Shown here: piece after piece, positions 27,851-37,468 of the stretch
How positions within the stretch are numbered: position 1 is the stretch's first letter
How the letters are laid out: each line of letters opens with the position of its first letter
Assembly: GCF_001010355.1 (NCBI RefSeq)
Contig: NZ_JPLA01000012.1
Location: 17,748-81,747, forward strand
Length of the DNA stretch: 64,000 nucleotides
DNA from: Dyella japonica DSM 16301
GTDB lineage: Bacteria; Pseudomonadota; Gammaproteobacteria; Xanthomonadales; Rhodanobacteraceae
Reading direction: 5' to 3'
Position numbers and translations under genes: made by a program
Notes under the pieces: model-generated
The model's database searches: none
What the model saw: the letters and a program-made list of their open reading frames with translations, nothing else
Told to the model about the DNA's origin: nothing

Positions 27851-27881
27851 TCTTAAAGAGAGGCCCGCAAGTGCGGGCCTC
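27851..27881 (-). terminator. rho-independent terminator after the TonB receptor gene
   Basis: A perfect 9-bp stem, GAGGCCCGC (27860-27868) with GCGGGCCTC (27873-27881), has a four-base loop. On the minus strand TCTTTAAGA follows, so it ends the receptor transcript before the GH144 gene. A second small palindrome (27888-27902, arms CCGTCA/TGACGG) lies just upstream in the same gap. Confidence 0.75.
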
Positions 27882-27919
27882 GAAGTGCCGTCATCATGAC
27901 GGCCATGGGGGGGTGCCAC

Positions 27920-30900
27920 TTAGAAGTTGATACCTGCAGTGACCTTGAGCGTACGCGGATAACCCGTGATATCGCCCGTGGGGTTGTAGATCACCTGACG
28001 CTTGTTGAGCACACCGTTCTCGCCGATGGTCTCGATGTAGTTGACGTAGTTGTTCCAGTTGAACGCATTGAGCAGGTCGATGCGCACATAGGCGTTGAGG
28101 TTGCCGTAGATCTTGAAGTTCTTGGTCGCCTGGAAATCGATGTCGCGGTAACCGAACACCTTGCCACCGATCAGGAACTTGCCTTCGCCCGGCGGACGGA
28201 TCGCGAAGTTAAGGCAACCGCCGCCGTTGGTGAAGCCGCTGTCGTAGCCTGGCGCGGGTGCGCCGTAGCAGGACAGGCCAAGATCAGGCACAGGCGTGGC
28301 CAAGGTCAGCTTGCTGCCGAACACGAAGCCCCACGGACCGTCGAGCGAGCCCGTAGCCACCAGGCGATGCTTGGCAACGCCCGGGGCGGCCGAGTACGGA
28401 TAGTTGCCGATCTTCTCGTAGTCGAACGCGTATTGGTCGGTCGGATCGTTGTTGTCGTTGTTCTGCACGGCGTTCGTGTAGGTGTACGCGAACGATGCGC
28501 TCCAGTGCGAATCCACCGTATACGGCTTCTCGGCGGAGATCAGGAACTGGTTGGTCTTGGTCTGCAGGCCGTTGTTGCCAATGATCAGCGTACCGTAGCC
28601 CGGGATGCCGAAGCTCCACGGCTGGCTGCCGCCGCCCCAGAACGTGCCGTCCGGACGACGGTTGCCCAGGGTGTACACGATGCCGTCGTGGCTCTTGATG
28701 TTCACAAAGGCGACGCTGGTGTTCCACTCGCCGATCTGATTGCGCATGCCGATGCTCAGCTGATCGGAATACGGCGCCTTGAGGTTGTTGTTGATCATGT
28801 CAACTTCCTTGCCGGCGTTGCTGTTGGCAACGAGCGCTTGCAAGGCAGGAATGCTCAGGTAGGCCGGGTTCCAGGCCAGGCAGGTGGCGCTGGGCGTGCA
28901 CGGCTGCGACGGCGTGTTGAAGAACAGCGTGGGCTGGGACAGCACCGACTTGGTCTCTTCCACCTGCAGCGATTCGTACAGGTTGCGATCGTACGAACGA
29001 CCCCAACCGCCGAAGATCACGTGCGCCTCATCGCCGAACAGATCGTTGGAGAAGCCCAGGCGCGGCTGGATCTCGTTCTTCTTCGCCTTGCGGTTGCTGC
29101 CGTTGGAAATGTAGTCGTTGATGTTCACGCCGCCCATGGCGAGCGACTGTGCATAGGTCTGCCCCGCCGGTCCGTTCGGGTCCTGCGAATTGAGCGCGGA
29201 CACCACGCCAGCCGGCGTCTGGTAGTCGAGGTACGAAGGCGTCTTCTCGTAGTCCCAACGCACGCCCAGGTTGAACGTCCAGTGGTCGTCGACCTGCCAG
29301 TCGTCCTGGATGTAGGTGCCGAACTGCTTGTCGCGGCTGGTCGCCACCGGGCTCTGGCCCGGCGTCGGGTTGCCGAACTGCACCTTGTACGGGATGGACT
29401 CGGTGCCATCCGGACCCACCGCATAGGTGTACAACGCGTTGGTGTCGCCCGCGTCCTGCGCGGTCAGCTTCACCGACTTGAACTTCACGCCCATCTTGAT
29501 CACGTGGTCGCCATGCCACTGGATGTCGTTGAGGGTGAAGTCGTCGGAGATCGCCGGACCCTTCTGGCCCTTGTTCTGGTACGACAGCGGCGAGGAGCCG
29601 TCCACCAGCAGCGTGGAGTTCTGGTCGCTGGCATCGGTGTACGACGCGCCGTAGCCCGTGGTGATGGGCGTGGGGTTGTACTGGGCGTCTTCGTACGTCG
29701 CCTGCAGGCGGTTGAACCAGCTGTCGGTGCTGTGATCCCAACGCAGGTCGAAACGCTTGTCGGTGTTGCGCGTATTGAGCGAGGCGTTGGCCGTGCTGTT
29801 GCCGCCGATGCCGCTGATGGCGGTTTCGTCACGGTACTTGCCGCTCACTTCGATGCGGTCGCGATCGGTCGGCTCCCAGTCCACCTTGCCGAACCAGTTG
29901 TTCTCCTTGAACGGCAGGTTGGCCGGGCCGATGCCGGCCTGCGCGCTCGCCGGCAGATTGGCCCACAGGGCAGAGTTGCCCGTGGGTACCACGGTGATCG
30001 GGCTGTTGAATTCCTTGCCTTCATAGGCGAGGTAGAAATGCGCCTGATCCTTGAGGATGGGGCCGCCGATGTCGAAGCCGTAATCCTTCTCTTTGGAATC
30101 GACCTTCTTGTTGTTCGCCTGCTCAGAAGGCGTCTCTGCGCGCATGGCGGTGTTGGTGAAGCTGCCGAACACGTCGCCGTGGAACTCATTGGTGCCCGAC
30201 TTGGTTTCGGCAGTCACGGCCGCGCTGGAGAGCTGGTCGTACTCAGCCTTGTAGTTGGACGTGATGACCTTGTACTCGGCCACCGCCAGCTGCGGGAACG
30301 GATTGCCCTGGCTGTTGTTTTGGCCGGTGACGCCGCCGGGCAGCACGTAGTTCTTCTGGCCCACGCCGTCGATATAGACGTTGATGTTGGAGCTGGCCTG
30401 CGCGCCCGAGCGCAGGCTGGTGTTGCCGTTGGCGTCGCGCGTGAACACCATGCCCGGCACGGTGTCGGCGAATTCGAGGAAGTTGCGCGAGGCAGCCGGC
30501 GTGGTTTCGATCTGGCGCAGGGACACCAGCTGGCCCACTTCGGAGGTCTTCACTTCCTGCAGCGTGGTGGCCGAGACCGTCACGCCGCCCAGGTTCTGCG
30601 CATTGGCTTCAGCCGGCGCTGCCGCCGCGGCCTGCTGCGCCGTGAGGTTCAGGGTGAAGGTGGAAGCCACCGTCACCGTCACCGTGCGCGCGGTGCCCGG
30701 ACCGGCATCCACCTGATAGGTGCCCGGCGGCAAACCGACCAGCGCGTAGCTGCCGTCCTTGTCCGAATGTGTGCGGCGGGTAGCGCCCGTGGCGGTGTTC
30801 TTGGCCACCACGTCGACATCGGCGGGAGCCTGGCCGCGAATGTTCGCATCCGAGCTCTGCGCCCACGAGATTGCCGGCACGGAAGAGGCCATCGCGAGGG

Positions 30901-30949
30901 CAATGGCGGTAGCTAGTAAACGTTTACTTTTTTGGCGTTGATTATTCAT
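27920..30949 (-). CDS. TonB-dependent receptor with N-terminal carboxypeptidase-regulatory-like domain
   Basis: A 1009-residue outer-membrane receptor of the Oar/CarboxypepD_reg type. ATG 30949 has GGGGAG eight bases upstream and opens a signal peptide ('LLATAIALAMASSVPAISWA'). Next come a beta-sandwich domain ('DKDGSYALVGLPPGTYQVD' near 63-81), a plug near 120-250, and a large barrel ending in 'LKVTAGINF' with a terminal Phe. It lies 32 bases after the LacI gene on the same strand and before the glucanase gene, so it is probably the outer-membrane port for the same glycan. A LacI-type palindrome lies inside its first codons. Confidence 0.9.
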   Translation of the reverse strand: MNNQRQKSKRLLATAIALAMASSVPAISWAQSSDANIRGQAPADVDVVAKNTATGATRRTHSDKDGSYALVGLPPGTYQVDAGPGTARTVTVTVASTFTLNLTAQQAAAAAPAEANAQNLGGVTVSATTLQEVKTSEVGQLVSLRQIETTPAASRNFLEFADTVPGMVFTRDANGNTSLRSGAQASSNINVYIDGVGQKNYVLPGGVTGQNNSQGNPFPQLAVAEYKVITSNYKAEYDQLSSAAVTAETKSGTNEFHGDVFGSFTNTAMRAETPSEQANNKKVDSKEKDYGFDIGGPILKDQAHFYLAYEGKEFNSPITVVPTGNSALWANLPASAQAGIGPANLPFKENNWFGKVDWEPTDRDRIEVSGKYRDETAISGIGGNSTANASLNTRNTDKRFDLRWDHSTDSWFNRLQATYEDAQYNPTPITTGYGASYTDASDQNSTLLVDGSSPLSYQNKGQKGPAISDDFTLNDIQWHGDHVIKMGVKFKSVKLTAQDAGDTNALYTYAVGPDGTESIPYKVQFGNPTPGQSPVATSRDKQFGTYIQDDWQVDDHWTFNLGVRWDYEKTPSYLDYQTPAGVVSALNSQDPNGPAGQTYAQSLAMGGVNINDYISNGSNRKAKKNEIQPRLGFSNDLFGDEAHVIFGGWGRSYDRNLYESLQVEETKSVLSQPTLFFNTPSQPCTPSATCLAWNPAYLSIPALQALVANSNAGKEVDMINNNLKAPYSDQLSIGMRNQIGEWNTSVAFVNIKSHDGIVYTLGNRRPDGTFWGGGSQPWSFGIPGYGTLIIGNNGLQTKTNQFLISAEKPYTVDSHWSASFAYTYTNAVQNNDNNDPTDQYAFDYEKIGNYPYSAAPGVAKHRLVATGSLDGPWGFVFGSKLTLATPVPDLGLSCYGAPAPGYDSGFTNGGGCLNFAIRPPGEGKFLIGGKVFGYRDIDFQATKNFKIYGNLNAYVRIDLLNAFNWNNYVNYIETIGENGVLNKRQVIYNPTGDITGYPRTLKVTAGINF
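30915..30928. promoter_or_regulatory. LacI-type operator inside the 5' end of the TonB receptor gene
   Basis: AGTAAACGTTTACT is a perfect 14-bp palindrome with a central CG, located 21 bases into the receptor coding sequence. A bound repressor here would act as a roadblock. It shares the GTAAACG core with sites at 22161 and 32082. Confidence 0.65.
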
Positions 30950-30981
30950 AAGGTGTCTCCCCTCCCACAAAAGGCCGCCGC

Positions 30982-32028
30982 TCAGACGAGCGCCGGAGGC
31001 TGTTTCGTTGCTACGTTGGTCTGATGAGCTCCGCACGACTCACGCACGACGACGTCGCAACGCAAAGTGCGGCTGTTGGAGCCGGTGTGCCCCTTGCCTT
31101 CCATGAGCTCGGTAAGCAGGAGCAGTGCGCTCTTGCCCAAATCTGCAATGCTGACGCCCACGGTACTGAGCGATGGGGTCACGTACCGTGCGATCAGGAT
31201 GTCGTCGAAACCGGCCAGCGCGATGTCCTCGGGGACTTTCACGCCAGCCTCTTTGAAGGCCATCAGGCAGCCCACGGCCGTCATGTCGTTGGCAGCGAAC
31301 ACGGCACGCGGCCGCTTGGCCTGCGCCAGTATTTCCTGACCGGCGCGATAACCCGATTCCTCGGTGAAGTCGCCGGCAATGATGTTGAGCTTGGCCTTGG
31401 GCGCGTGCTTGGCCATCGCCGCGCGATAGCCCTTTTCGCGCTCTTGCGAATCGTAGTTGCCGGCCGGGCCGGTGATGAAGGCCACCGATTCGTGACCTGC
31501 ATCGAGCAGGTGCTTCACCATTGCCTGGGCGCCGGCGATGTTGTCGATGTTGATCGACGGATAGCGCGCATGGTCGACCGGACTGTCCAGCAGCACGGCC
31601 GGCAGGTCCGACGGCAGGTTCCCGTCAAGGAACGGACCGTCGACGAATTCGGAAAGAATGATCATGCCGTCCACCCGGCCACGCATGGTGCGCACCGCCG
31701 CCGCAGCGTCTTCCACGCCGTCGTGCGAGCTGGACACCAGCAGATGCAGGCCCTTGGCGCGGGCCGCCAGATCGATGCCGCGGATCAGCTCGGAGAAGAA
31801 CTCGCCGTACAGGTCGGGCAGCACCGCACCGATCGTGTGGGTGCGGCCGGTGATCAGGCTGCGTGCGGCCGAATCGGGCACGTAGTGCAGATGGGCGGCG
31901 GCTTTGCGCACGGCATTCTGCGTTTCCGTGGTGACCCCGCCCAGGCCATTGAGCACACGGGATACCGAGGCGATCGAGACTTTCGCCTCCCGCGCCACAT
32001 CCTTGATGGTGGCCTTCTTGGTGGTCAC
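30982..32028 (-). CDS. LacI-family transcriptional regulator of the glucan locus
   Basis: A 348-residue regulator with the LacI helix-turn-helix 'TIKDVAREAKVSIASVSRVL' at residues 7-26 and a sugar-sensor domain. The start is GTG 32028, five bases after AGGAG; an overlapping ATG at 32030 is out of frame. It is upstream of, and co-directional with, the TonB receptor gene. GTAAACG-core palindromes lie upstream of its own gene, in the receptor gene and between the GH1 and ATPase genes, so it probably controls the whole locus and itself. The inducer is likely a gluco-oligosaccharide, by context. Confidence 0.92.
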   Translation of the reverse strand: MTTKKATIKDVAREAKVSIASVSRVLNGLGGVTTETQNAVRKAAAHLHYVPDSAARSLITGRTHTIGAVLPDLYGEFFSELIRGIDLAARAKGLHLLVSSSHDGVEDAAAAVRTMRGRVDGMIILSEFVDGPFLDGNLPSDLPAVLLDSPVDHARYPSINIDNIAGAQAMVKHLLDAGHESVAFITGPAGNYDSQEREKGYRAAMAKHAPKAKLNIIAGDFTEESGYRAGQEILAQAKRPRAVFAANDMTAVGCLMAFKEAGVKVPEDIALAGFDDILIARYVTPSLSTVGVSIADLGKSALLLLTELMEGKGHTGSNSRTLRCDVVVRESCGAHQTNVATKQPPALV

Positions 32029-32081
32029 ATCGGCTCCTAGGACAGGGCGGCTGGGGATTCCCCGGCGGCGCTGCGGCGGAA

Positions 32082-32095
32082 CGTAAACGTTTTCA
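32082..32095. promoter_or_regulatory. LacI-type operator upstream of the lacI-family gene
   Basis: CGTAAACGTTTTCA carries the GTAAACGTTT core of the perfect site at 30915 and lies 54 bases before the regulator's GTG start. This points to autoregulation. The rest of the 245-base gap (32029-32273) holds no other feature that I can name. Confidence 0.6.
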
Positions 32096-32273
32096 TCGAA
32101 ACTTGTAAAGCCACCATTTCGCGCTTTTTTCGCTGCGCTGCAAAACTTTCAAGCATAAGAACTTGCGACCCGGAGGCGCAGCAACGCCGCCGCCTGGACT
32201 GTCGTCCATACGGCGTCGCAACATCGAACGCTAAAATTTCGGTAGGGAACCAGACATCGATGTGAACGAATCG

Positions 32274-33065
32274 TCAGCCTGCCGTAGCTTTGCGATGGGC
32301 AAACATCCACGGCCACAGCGCCGGCGAGTCGTAGGTGGGCACCCAGGAACCGTGGTTCACGCCGGGGAATTCGGTGTAGCGCACTTCGTCGCCAGCGTGG
32401 GTCAGCGCCTTGTTCATGGCGCGCGAGTCGGCCGGCGGGACCTGGTCGTCGATCGCGCCATGGAAGATCCACATCGGCGTCGGCTTCACCCGACTGGCCA
32501 CCCAGGCGTAGGGATCGGCGCCGCTGGGCACGCCGTAGACCTTCAGCTCCGGCATGTCATCGAGTCCGAGGATGCCGCCGCACACGGGCGCGGCCGCAGC
32601 GAACATGCCCGGATGATCGACCGCCAGCTGCCACACGCCGTAGCCACCCATCGAGAGGCCGGTCAGGTAGAGCCGCGAGCGATCGCCGTGATAGGTCGCG
32701 ATGCTTTGCTCCAGCGCCGCCACGGCGGCGCGTTCCACTTCGCCGCTCCACACCGTGTCGTCGGGCGCCTGGGGAGCCACCACCACGGCGGGAAACGCAT
32801 CGCCATGTTTTTCCAGCCACGGCGGCAGGCCCTGCTTGAGCTGGGCCTGGTTGTCGCTGCCGCGCTCGCCGCTGCCGTGCAGGAACAACACCACCGGCCA
32901 GGCGCGATCCGCGCTCCAGCCGGTGGGCACGAAGACCTGGAAGGGATAGCGGTGGCCATCCACGGTCACTTCGCTGGCGACGAAGTGCGCGTCAGTGGCC
33001 TGCGCCGATCCGGCTAAGCCAAGCAGCAGCGAGGCTGCCATCCATCCCACTCGCTTCATCAGCAT
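32274..33065 (-). CDS. secreted alpha/beta-hydrolase esterase (PHB depolymerase/prolyl-oligopeptidase-like)
   Basis: A 263-residue alpha/beta hydrolase with a signal peptide ending 'GLAGSAQA' near residue 22. The nucleophile Ser is in 'LTGLSMGGYGVW' near 145, the Asp in 'FHGAIDDQVPP' near 210 and the His in 'VNHGSW' near 242. 'VVLFLHGSGERGSDN' near 55 forms the oxyanion region. This matches the COG4099 group of predicted peptidases/esterases, which includes carbohydrate esterases. ATG 33065 has GGAG nine bases upstream; ATG 33059 is an alternative. It follows the isochorismatase-like gene by 52 bases; a metabolic link is not evident. Confidence 0.82.
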   Translation of the reverse strand: MLMKRVGWMAASLLLGLAGSAQATDAHFVASEVTVDGHRYPFQVFVPTGWSADRAWPVVLFLHGSGERGSDNQAQLKQGLPPWLEKHGDAFPAVVVAPQAPDDTVWSGEVERAAVAALEQSIATYHGDRSRLYLTGLSMGGYGVWQLAVDHPGMFAAAAPVCGGILGLDDMPELKVYGVPSGADPYAWVASRVKPTPMWIFHGAIDDQVPPADSRAMNKALTHAGDEVRYTEFPGVNHGSWVPTYDSPALWPWMFAHRKATAG

Positions 33066-33117
33066 GTCCGCACTCTCCGTCAGTCGATGCCCCGGAGAGT
33101 ACAGACCGCGCGACGGA

Positions 33118-33687
33118 TCAGGCCAGAGCAGCAAGAACCTGCTCAGTGGAACGCACGCGACCCAGGCGCGGGAAGATGTGCTCCACCGCGAAGCGATGGT
33201 GCGCGGCATCGCCCGAGCTCATGGCGTCTTCCACCAGCACCTGATTGAAGCCCAGTTCGAAGGCCTGGCGCGCGGTCGATTCCACGCCGATATTGGTGGA
33301 AATGCCGGCCAGCACGATCTGCGTGATGCCGCGACGGCGCAGCTGCAGCTCCAGTTCGGTGCCATAGAAGGCGCCCCACTGGCGCTTGGTGATGTGCAGG
33401 TCGCCCTCGGCCACCGCCAGCTCATCGGCGTAGTCCCACCAGTTGTCCGGCAGGGTGAAGTTGCGTGCCGGCTCGTCCGTCAGGGGACGCAGCATGTCGC
33501 CGGCATCGGCCGACCAGCCGACACGCACCAACGCCACGGGCGCCTTCAGCTCGCGAAAACGCGCCGCCAGGCGACCGGCACGGGCAAACACCTCAGCGCT
33601 GGCATGCGGGCCCGCGCCGAACGGGGCGATACCCTTCTGCAGGTCGATCAGGACGAGCGCGGTGCTGCGGGGATCAAGCTTTTCCAT
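33118..33687 (-). CDS. isochorismatase-like family protein lacking the usual catalytic Cys
   Basis: A 189-residue cysteine-hydrolase-fold protein. 'ALVLIDLQKGI' near 10-20 holds the conserved Asp, and Lys is in 'HITKRQWGAFYGT' near 99-111. The motif that normally carries the nucleophile, TNxCVESTAR, reads 'STNIGVESTARQA' near 127-139, with Gly in place of Cys. Family members without Cys include the true isochorismatases (EntB, PhzD), so it may hydrolyse a vinyl ether or be inactive. CTGGAG precedes the ATG. It is divergent from a TetR gene whose operator lies between them, so the TetR protein probably controls it. Confidence 0.85.
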   Translation of the reverse strand: MEKLDPRSTALVLIDLQKGIAPFGAGPHASAEVFARAGRLAARFRELKAPVALVRVGWSADAGDMLRPLTDEPARNFTLPDNWWDYADELAVAEGDLHITKRQWGAFYGTELELQLRRRGITQIVLAGISTNIGVESTARQAFELGFNQVLVEDAMSSGDAAHHRFAVEHIFPRLGRVRSTEQVLAALA

Positions 33688-33793
33688 GGGATAACTCCAG
33701 CGATGTGCGGGGATCAGGCAGGGATTGCGCCGGCATCAACGTACAATCGACCCTGTTCGGGCCACGCCCACATGCCGGCTCTAGGGATTATTA

Positions 33794-33811
33794 TGTGAGG
33801 ACAGCCTCACA
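33794..33811. promoter_or_regulatory. TetR-type operator (perfect inverted repeat)
   Basis: TGTGAGG (33794-33800) and CCTCACA (33805-33811) are perfect inverted repeats around a 4-base spacer. The left arm overlaps a TATTAT -10-like box (33789-33794) facing the TetR gene. This is a standard autoregulatory layout for TetR proteins, and the divergent isochorismatase-like gene may share it. Confidence 0.7.
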
Positions 33812-33826
33812 TTGGAGTTTATGAGG

Positions 33827-34444
33827 ATGTCCTCGCAAAACACAAGCCAGGGGGCGCGTGCACCCAGCCGTCGCCGCGGCCACGAACGCGTGGCGGCGCT
33901 GCTTTCGGCGGCCTCGGACTGCTTCGTCGAAAAAGGTTTCGACGCCACCACCATGACCGAGATCGCCGCCCGCGCTCAGGCCTCGATTGGTTCGCTCTAT
34001 CAGTTTTTCCCTACCAAGGAAGCCGTGGCCGAGGCGCTGATCACCCAGCATGCCAACGGCCTGAACGAGCGCATGGAGAGCCTGGTCGCGCAGACGCCCC
34101 ACTGGTCGACGGAGGAACTTGCGGCCCGGCTGATCCGCACGTTCGCCGACTACCGCAAGCAGCATCCGGCGTTCGCCACCCTGGTCGAGGCCGCCGGTTC
34201 GCTGCCTACGATGCTGGGCCGCACCATTCGCCAGCGCATGCGCGATTATTTGAGTCAGATTGTCGCCATTCACGCGCCAGGGATTGCCGCAGGCGAGCTA
34301 CGTCCGGCAGCGATGGTGGTGCAGCAATTCATGAAGGCCGCAGTCGCACTCGAAAGCGAGCAACCCGCGAGCCTGCGCAAAGCCGCGCAAAACCAGCTGC
34401 AGCAAGCACTTTCGCTCTATCTGCGCGAACTCGCGTCGCGCTGA
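33827..34444 (+). CDS. TetR/AcrR-family transcriptional regulator
   Basis: A 205-residue regulator. The N-terminal helix-turn-helix reads 'ATTMTEIAARAQASIGSLYQFFPTK' style sequence near residues 45-68, followed by a helical ligand-binding domain. I chose ATG 33827 because GGAG (33814-33817) is nine bases upstream; ATG 33821 is also in frame but only three bases away from it. A perfect inverted repeat lies directly upstream. Target and ligand are unknown. The divergent isochorismatase-like gene is the likeliest target. Confidence 0.88.
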   Translation: MSSQNTSQGARAPSRRRGHERVAALLSAASDCFVEKGFDATTMTEIAARAQASIGSLYQFFPTKEAVAEALITQHANGLNERMESLVAQTPHWSTEELAARLIRTFADYRKQHPAFATLVEAAGSLPTMLGRTIRQRMRDYLSQIVAIHAPGIAAGELRPAAMVVQQFMKAAVALESEQPASLRKAAQNQLQQALSLYLRELASR

Positions 34445-34553
34445 TCGCGGCGACCACTGTGTCGCACGTGCAACACGTGCGTAGGACGTCCAGCCATCTG
34501 GACGTCCGAATGCCTAGCTCGACACGCGATTTAAACATTTTCAAAAGAAACTG

Positions 34554-34582
34554 TTGACAACCCGTCGGACGGGCCATTAGGT
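34554..34582 (+). promoter_or_regulatory. promoter of the leu-ilv operon
   Basis: TTGACA (34554-34559), a 17-base spacer and TTAGGT (34577-34582) form a strong sigma-70 promoter. The predicted transcript start near 34589 is only one or two bases before the leader peptide ATG at 34591, so the leader may be translated from a leaderless mRNA. Confidence 0.75.
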
Positions 34583-34590
34583 TCGTCTGC

Positions 34591-34728
34591 ATGTCGCAGC
34601 GCAACAGCCATGACCGCATTGCCGAACCGATCCGTCCTCCGACGGTCGCCGGCCTGCTGCGACTTCGCACCAACCTCCTTCTTGCCCTTGTACTCGTACT
34701 CCTTATTACCAACGGAGGTGCGGGCTGA
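34591..34728 (+). CDS. leu/ilv operon leader peptide
   Basis: A 45-codon frame with ten Leu codons. The critical run 'LLLALVLVLLIT' spans residues 29-40, mixing Leu, Val and Ile as in enteric ilv leaders. The stop is at 34726-34728. Segment 34717-34724 (GGTGCGGG), just before the stop, is exactly complementary to 34779-34786 (CCCGCACC), the 5' arm of the terminator downstream. Stalling on the Leu/Val/Ile codons would leave it free to form an antiterminator; reading to the stop would mask it and let the terminator form. No Shine-Dalgarno is present, in line with a leaderless start. It resembles leuL and ilvL in role, not sequence. Confidence 0.85.
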   Translation: MSQRNSHDRIAEPIRPPTVAGLLRLRTNLLLALVLVLLITNGGAG

Positions 34729-34777
34729 GGGCGTGTGTCCAGGTAACTAGAAAGACCACCTGAATACGACCAAAGAA

Positions 34778-34809
34778 CCCCGCACCCGGTAACGGATGCG
34801 GGGTTTTTT
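34778..34809 (+). terminator. leu-ilv attenuator (rho-independent terminator)
   Basis: CCCCGCA (34778-34784) pairs with TGCGGGG (34797-34803). An inner CCG/CGG stem closes a GTAA loop, and a six-T run follows at 34804-34809. It lies between the leader stop and leuA, as required for attenuation. The alternative pairing with 34717-34724 would break it. Confidence 0.9.
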
Positions 34810-34842
34810 GTTGCCTGAGGCGTGTGCCCATGGAGCAAAGCG

Positions 34843-36447
<1,605 letters not shown>

Positions 36448-36463
36448 AACCGAGGAGCTACCC

Positions 36464-37468
36464 ATGACGACGCCCTTCCTCTGGCACAACGGCCAGATCA
36501 AACCCTGGACCGAGGCTACGGTCCACGTCAGCACCCACGCGCTGCACTACGGTTCCTCGGTATTCGAAGGCGAGCGCGTGTACGCCACGCCGCAGGGCCC
36601 GGCCTATTTCCGCCTCGCCGATCACACCCGCCGCCTGTTCGAGTCGGCGCGCATCTACGAGATCGAGATCGGCTACAGCGAAGAGGAAATCAACGCGGCC
36701 TGCCAGGAAGTGATCCGCGCCAATCGCATGAAGTCCGCCTACGTGCGTCCCATCGTGTTCCGCGGCGCGGGTGGCCTTGGCGTGTTGCCGAAGGCCGATT
36801 CGCCGGTGGACGTGGCGATCATGGCGCTGGAATGGGGCGCATACCTGGGCGATGCGCTGGAACACGGCGCCGACGTGTGCGTGTCCTCGTGGCAGCGCCC
36901 GGCGCCGAACACCTTTCCGAGCTGGGCCAAGGCCGGCGGCAATTACCTCAGCAGCCAGCTGATCGCACTCGAAGCGCGCCGCGGCGGCTACGCCGAAGGC
37001 ATCGCCCTGGGCCATAACGGCCTGCTGAGCGAAGGCGCCGGCGAAAACCTGTTCCTGGTGAAGAACAACAAGCTGCTCACGCCGCCGACCAGCGCCGGCA
37101 TCCTGGCCGGCATCACGCGCGAATCGGTGATCACGCTGGCTGGCGAATTGGGCATCGTGGTGGAAGAACGCGATCTGCCGCGTGAGGCGCTGTACACCGC
37201 CGACGAGATCTTCATGACAGGCACCGCCGCGGAAATCACGCCGGTGCGTTCGGTGGATCGCAAACCCGTCGGCGCTGGCCGCCCTGGCGATGTCACGCGT
37301 GCGCTGCAGAAGGCTTTCTTTGGTTTGTTTGATGGCACCACAGCTGACCAGTGGGGCTGGCTCACGGCTGTATCCAATGTGGTCGTCCCTGACCACGAAG
37401 ATCAAAAAGCGGCCATCCATGGCCGCACTCCTCAACAACAACCCGCTTCGTTGGGAGCGACGGCATGA
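36464..37468 (+). CDS. ilvE: branched-chain amino acid aminotransferase
   Basis: A 334-residue fold-type IV PLP aminotransferase for the last step of Leu, Ile and Val synthesis. '[16 protein letters not shown]' near 26-41 and '[18 protein letters not shown]' near 152-169 (PLP Lys) are visible, with '[13 protein letters not shown]' near 187. Family members end near residue 309; here about 25 extra residues follow 'WGWLTAV'. The extension contains a perfect 18-base DNA palindrome (37409-37426) and carries the frame into the leuC start (ATGA overlap). GAGGAG lies seven bases before ATG 36464. Confidence 0.95.
   Translation: MTTPFLWHNGQIKPWTEATVHVSTHALHYGSSVFEGERVYATPQGPAYFRLADHTRRLFESARIYEIEIGYSEEEINAACQEVIRANRMKSAYVRPIVFRGAGGLGVLPKADSPVDVAIMALEWGAYLGDALEHGADVCVSSWQRPAPNTFPSWAKAGGNYLSSQLIALEARRGGYAEGIALGHNGLLSEGAGENLFLVKNNKLLTPPTSAGILAGITRESVITLAGELGIVVEERDLPREALYTADEIFMTGTAAEITPVRSVDRKPVGAGRPGDVTRALQKAFFGLFDGTTADQWGWLTAVSNVVVPDHEDQKAAIHGRTPQQQPASLGATA

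Noticed and set aside
27896..30916. Very long open frame (about 1000 codons) on the plus strand
   Set aside because: It lies exactly antisense to the TonB receptor gene, has no family-like sequence and is a by-product of GC-rich codon use.
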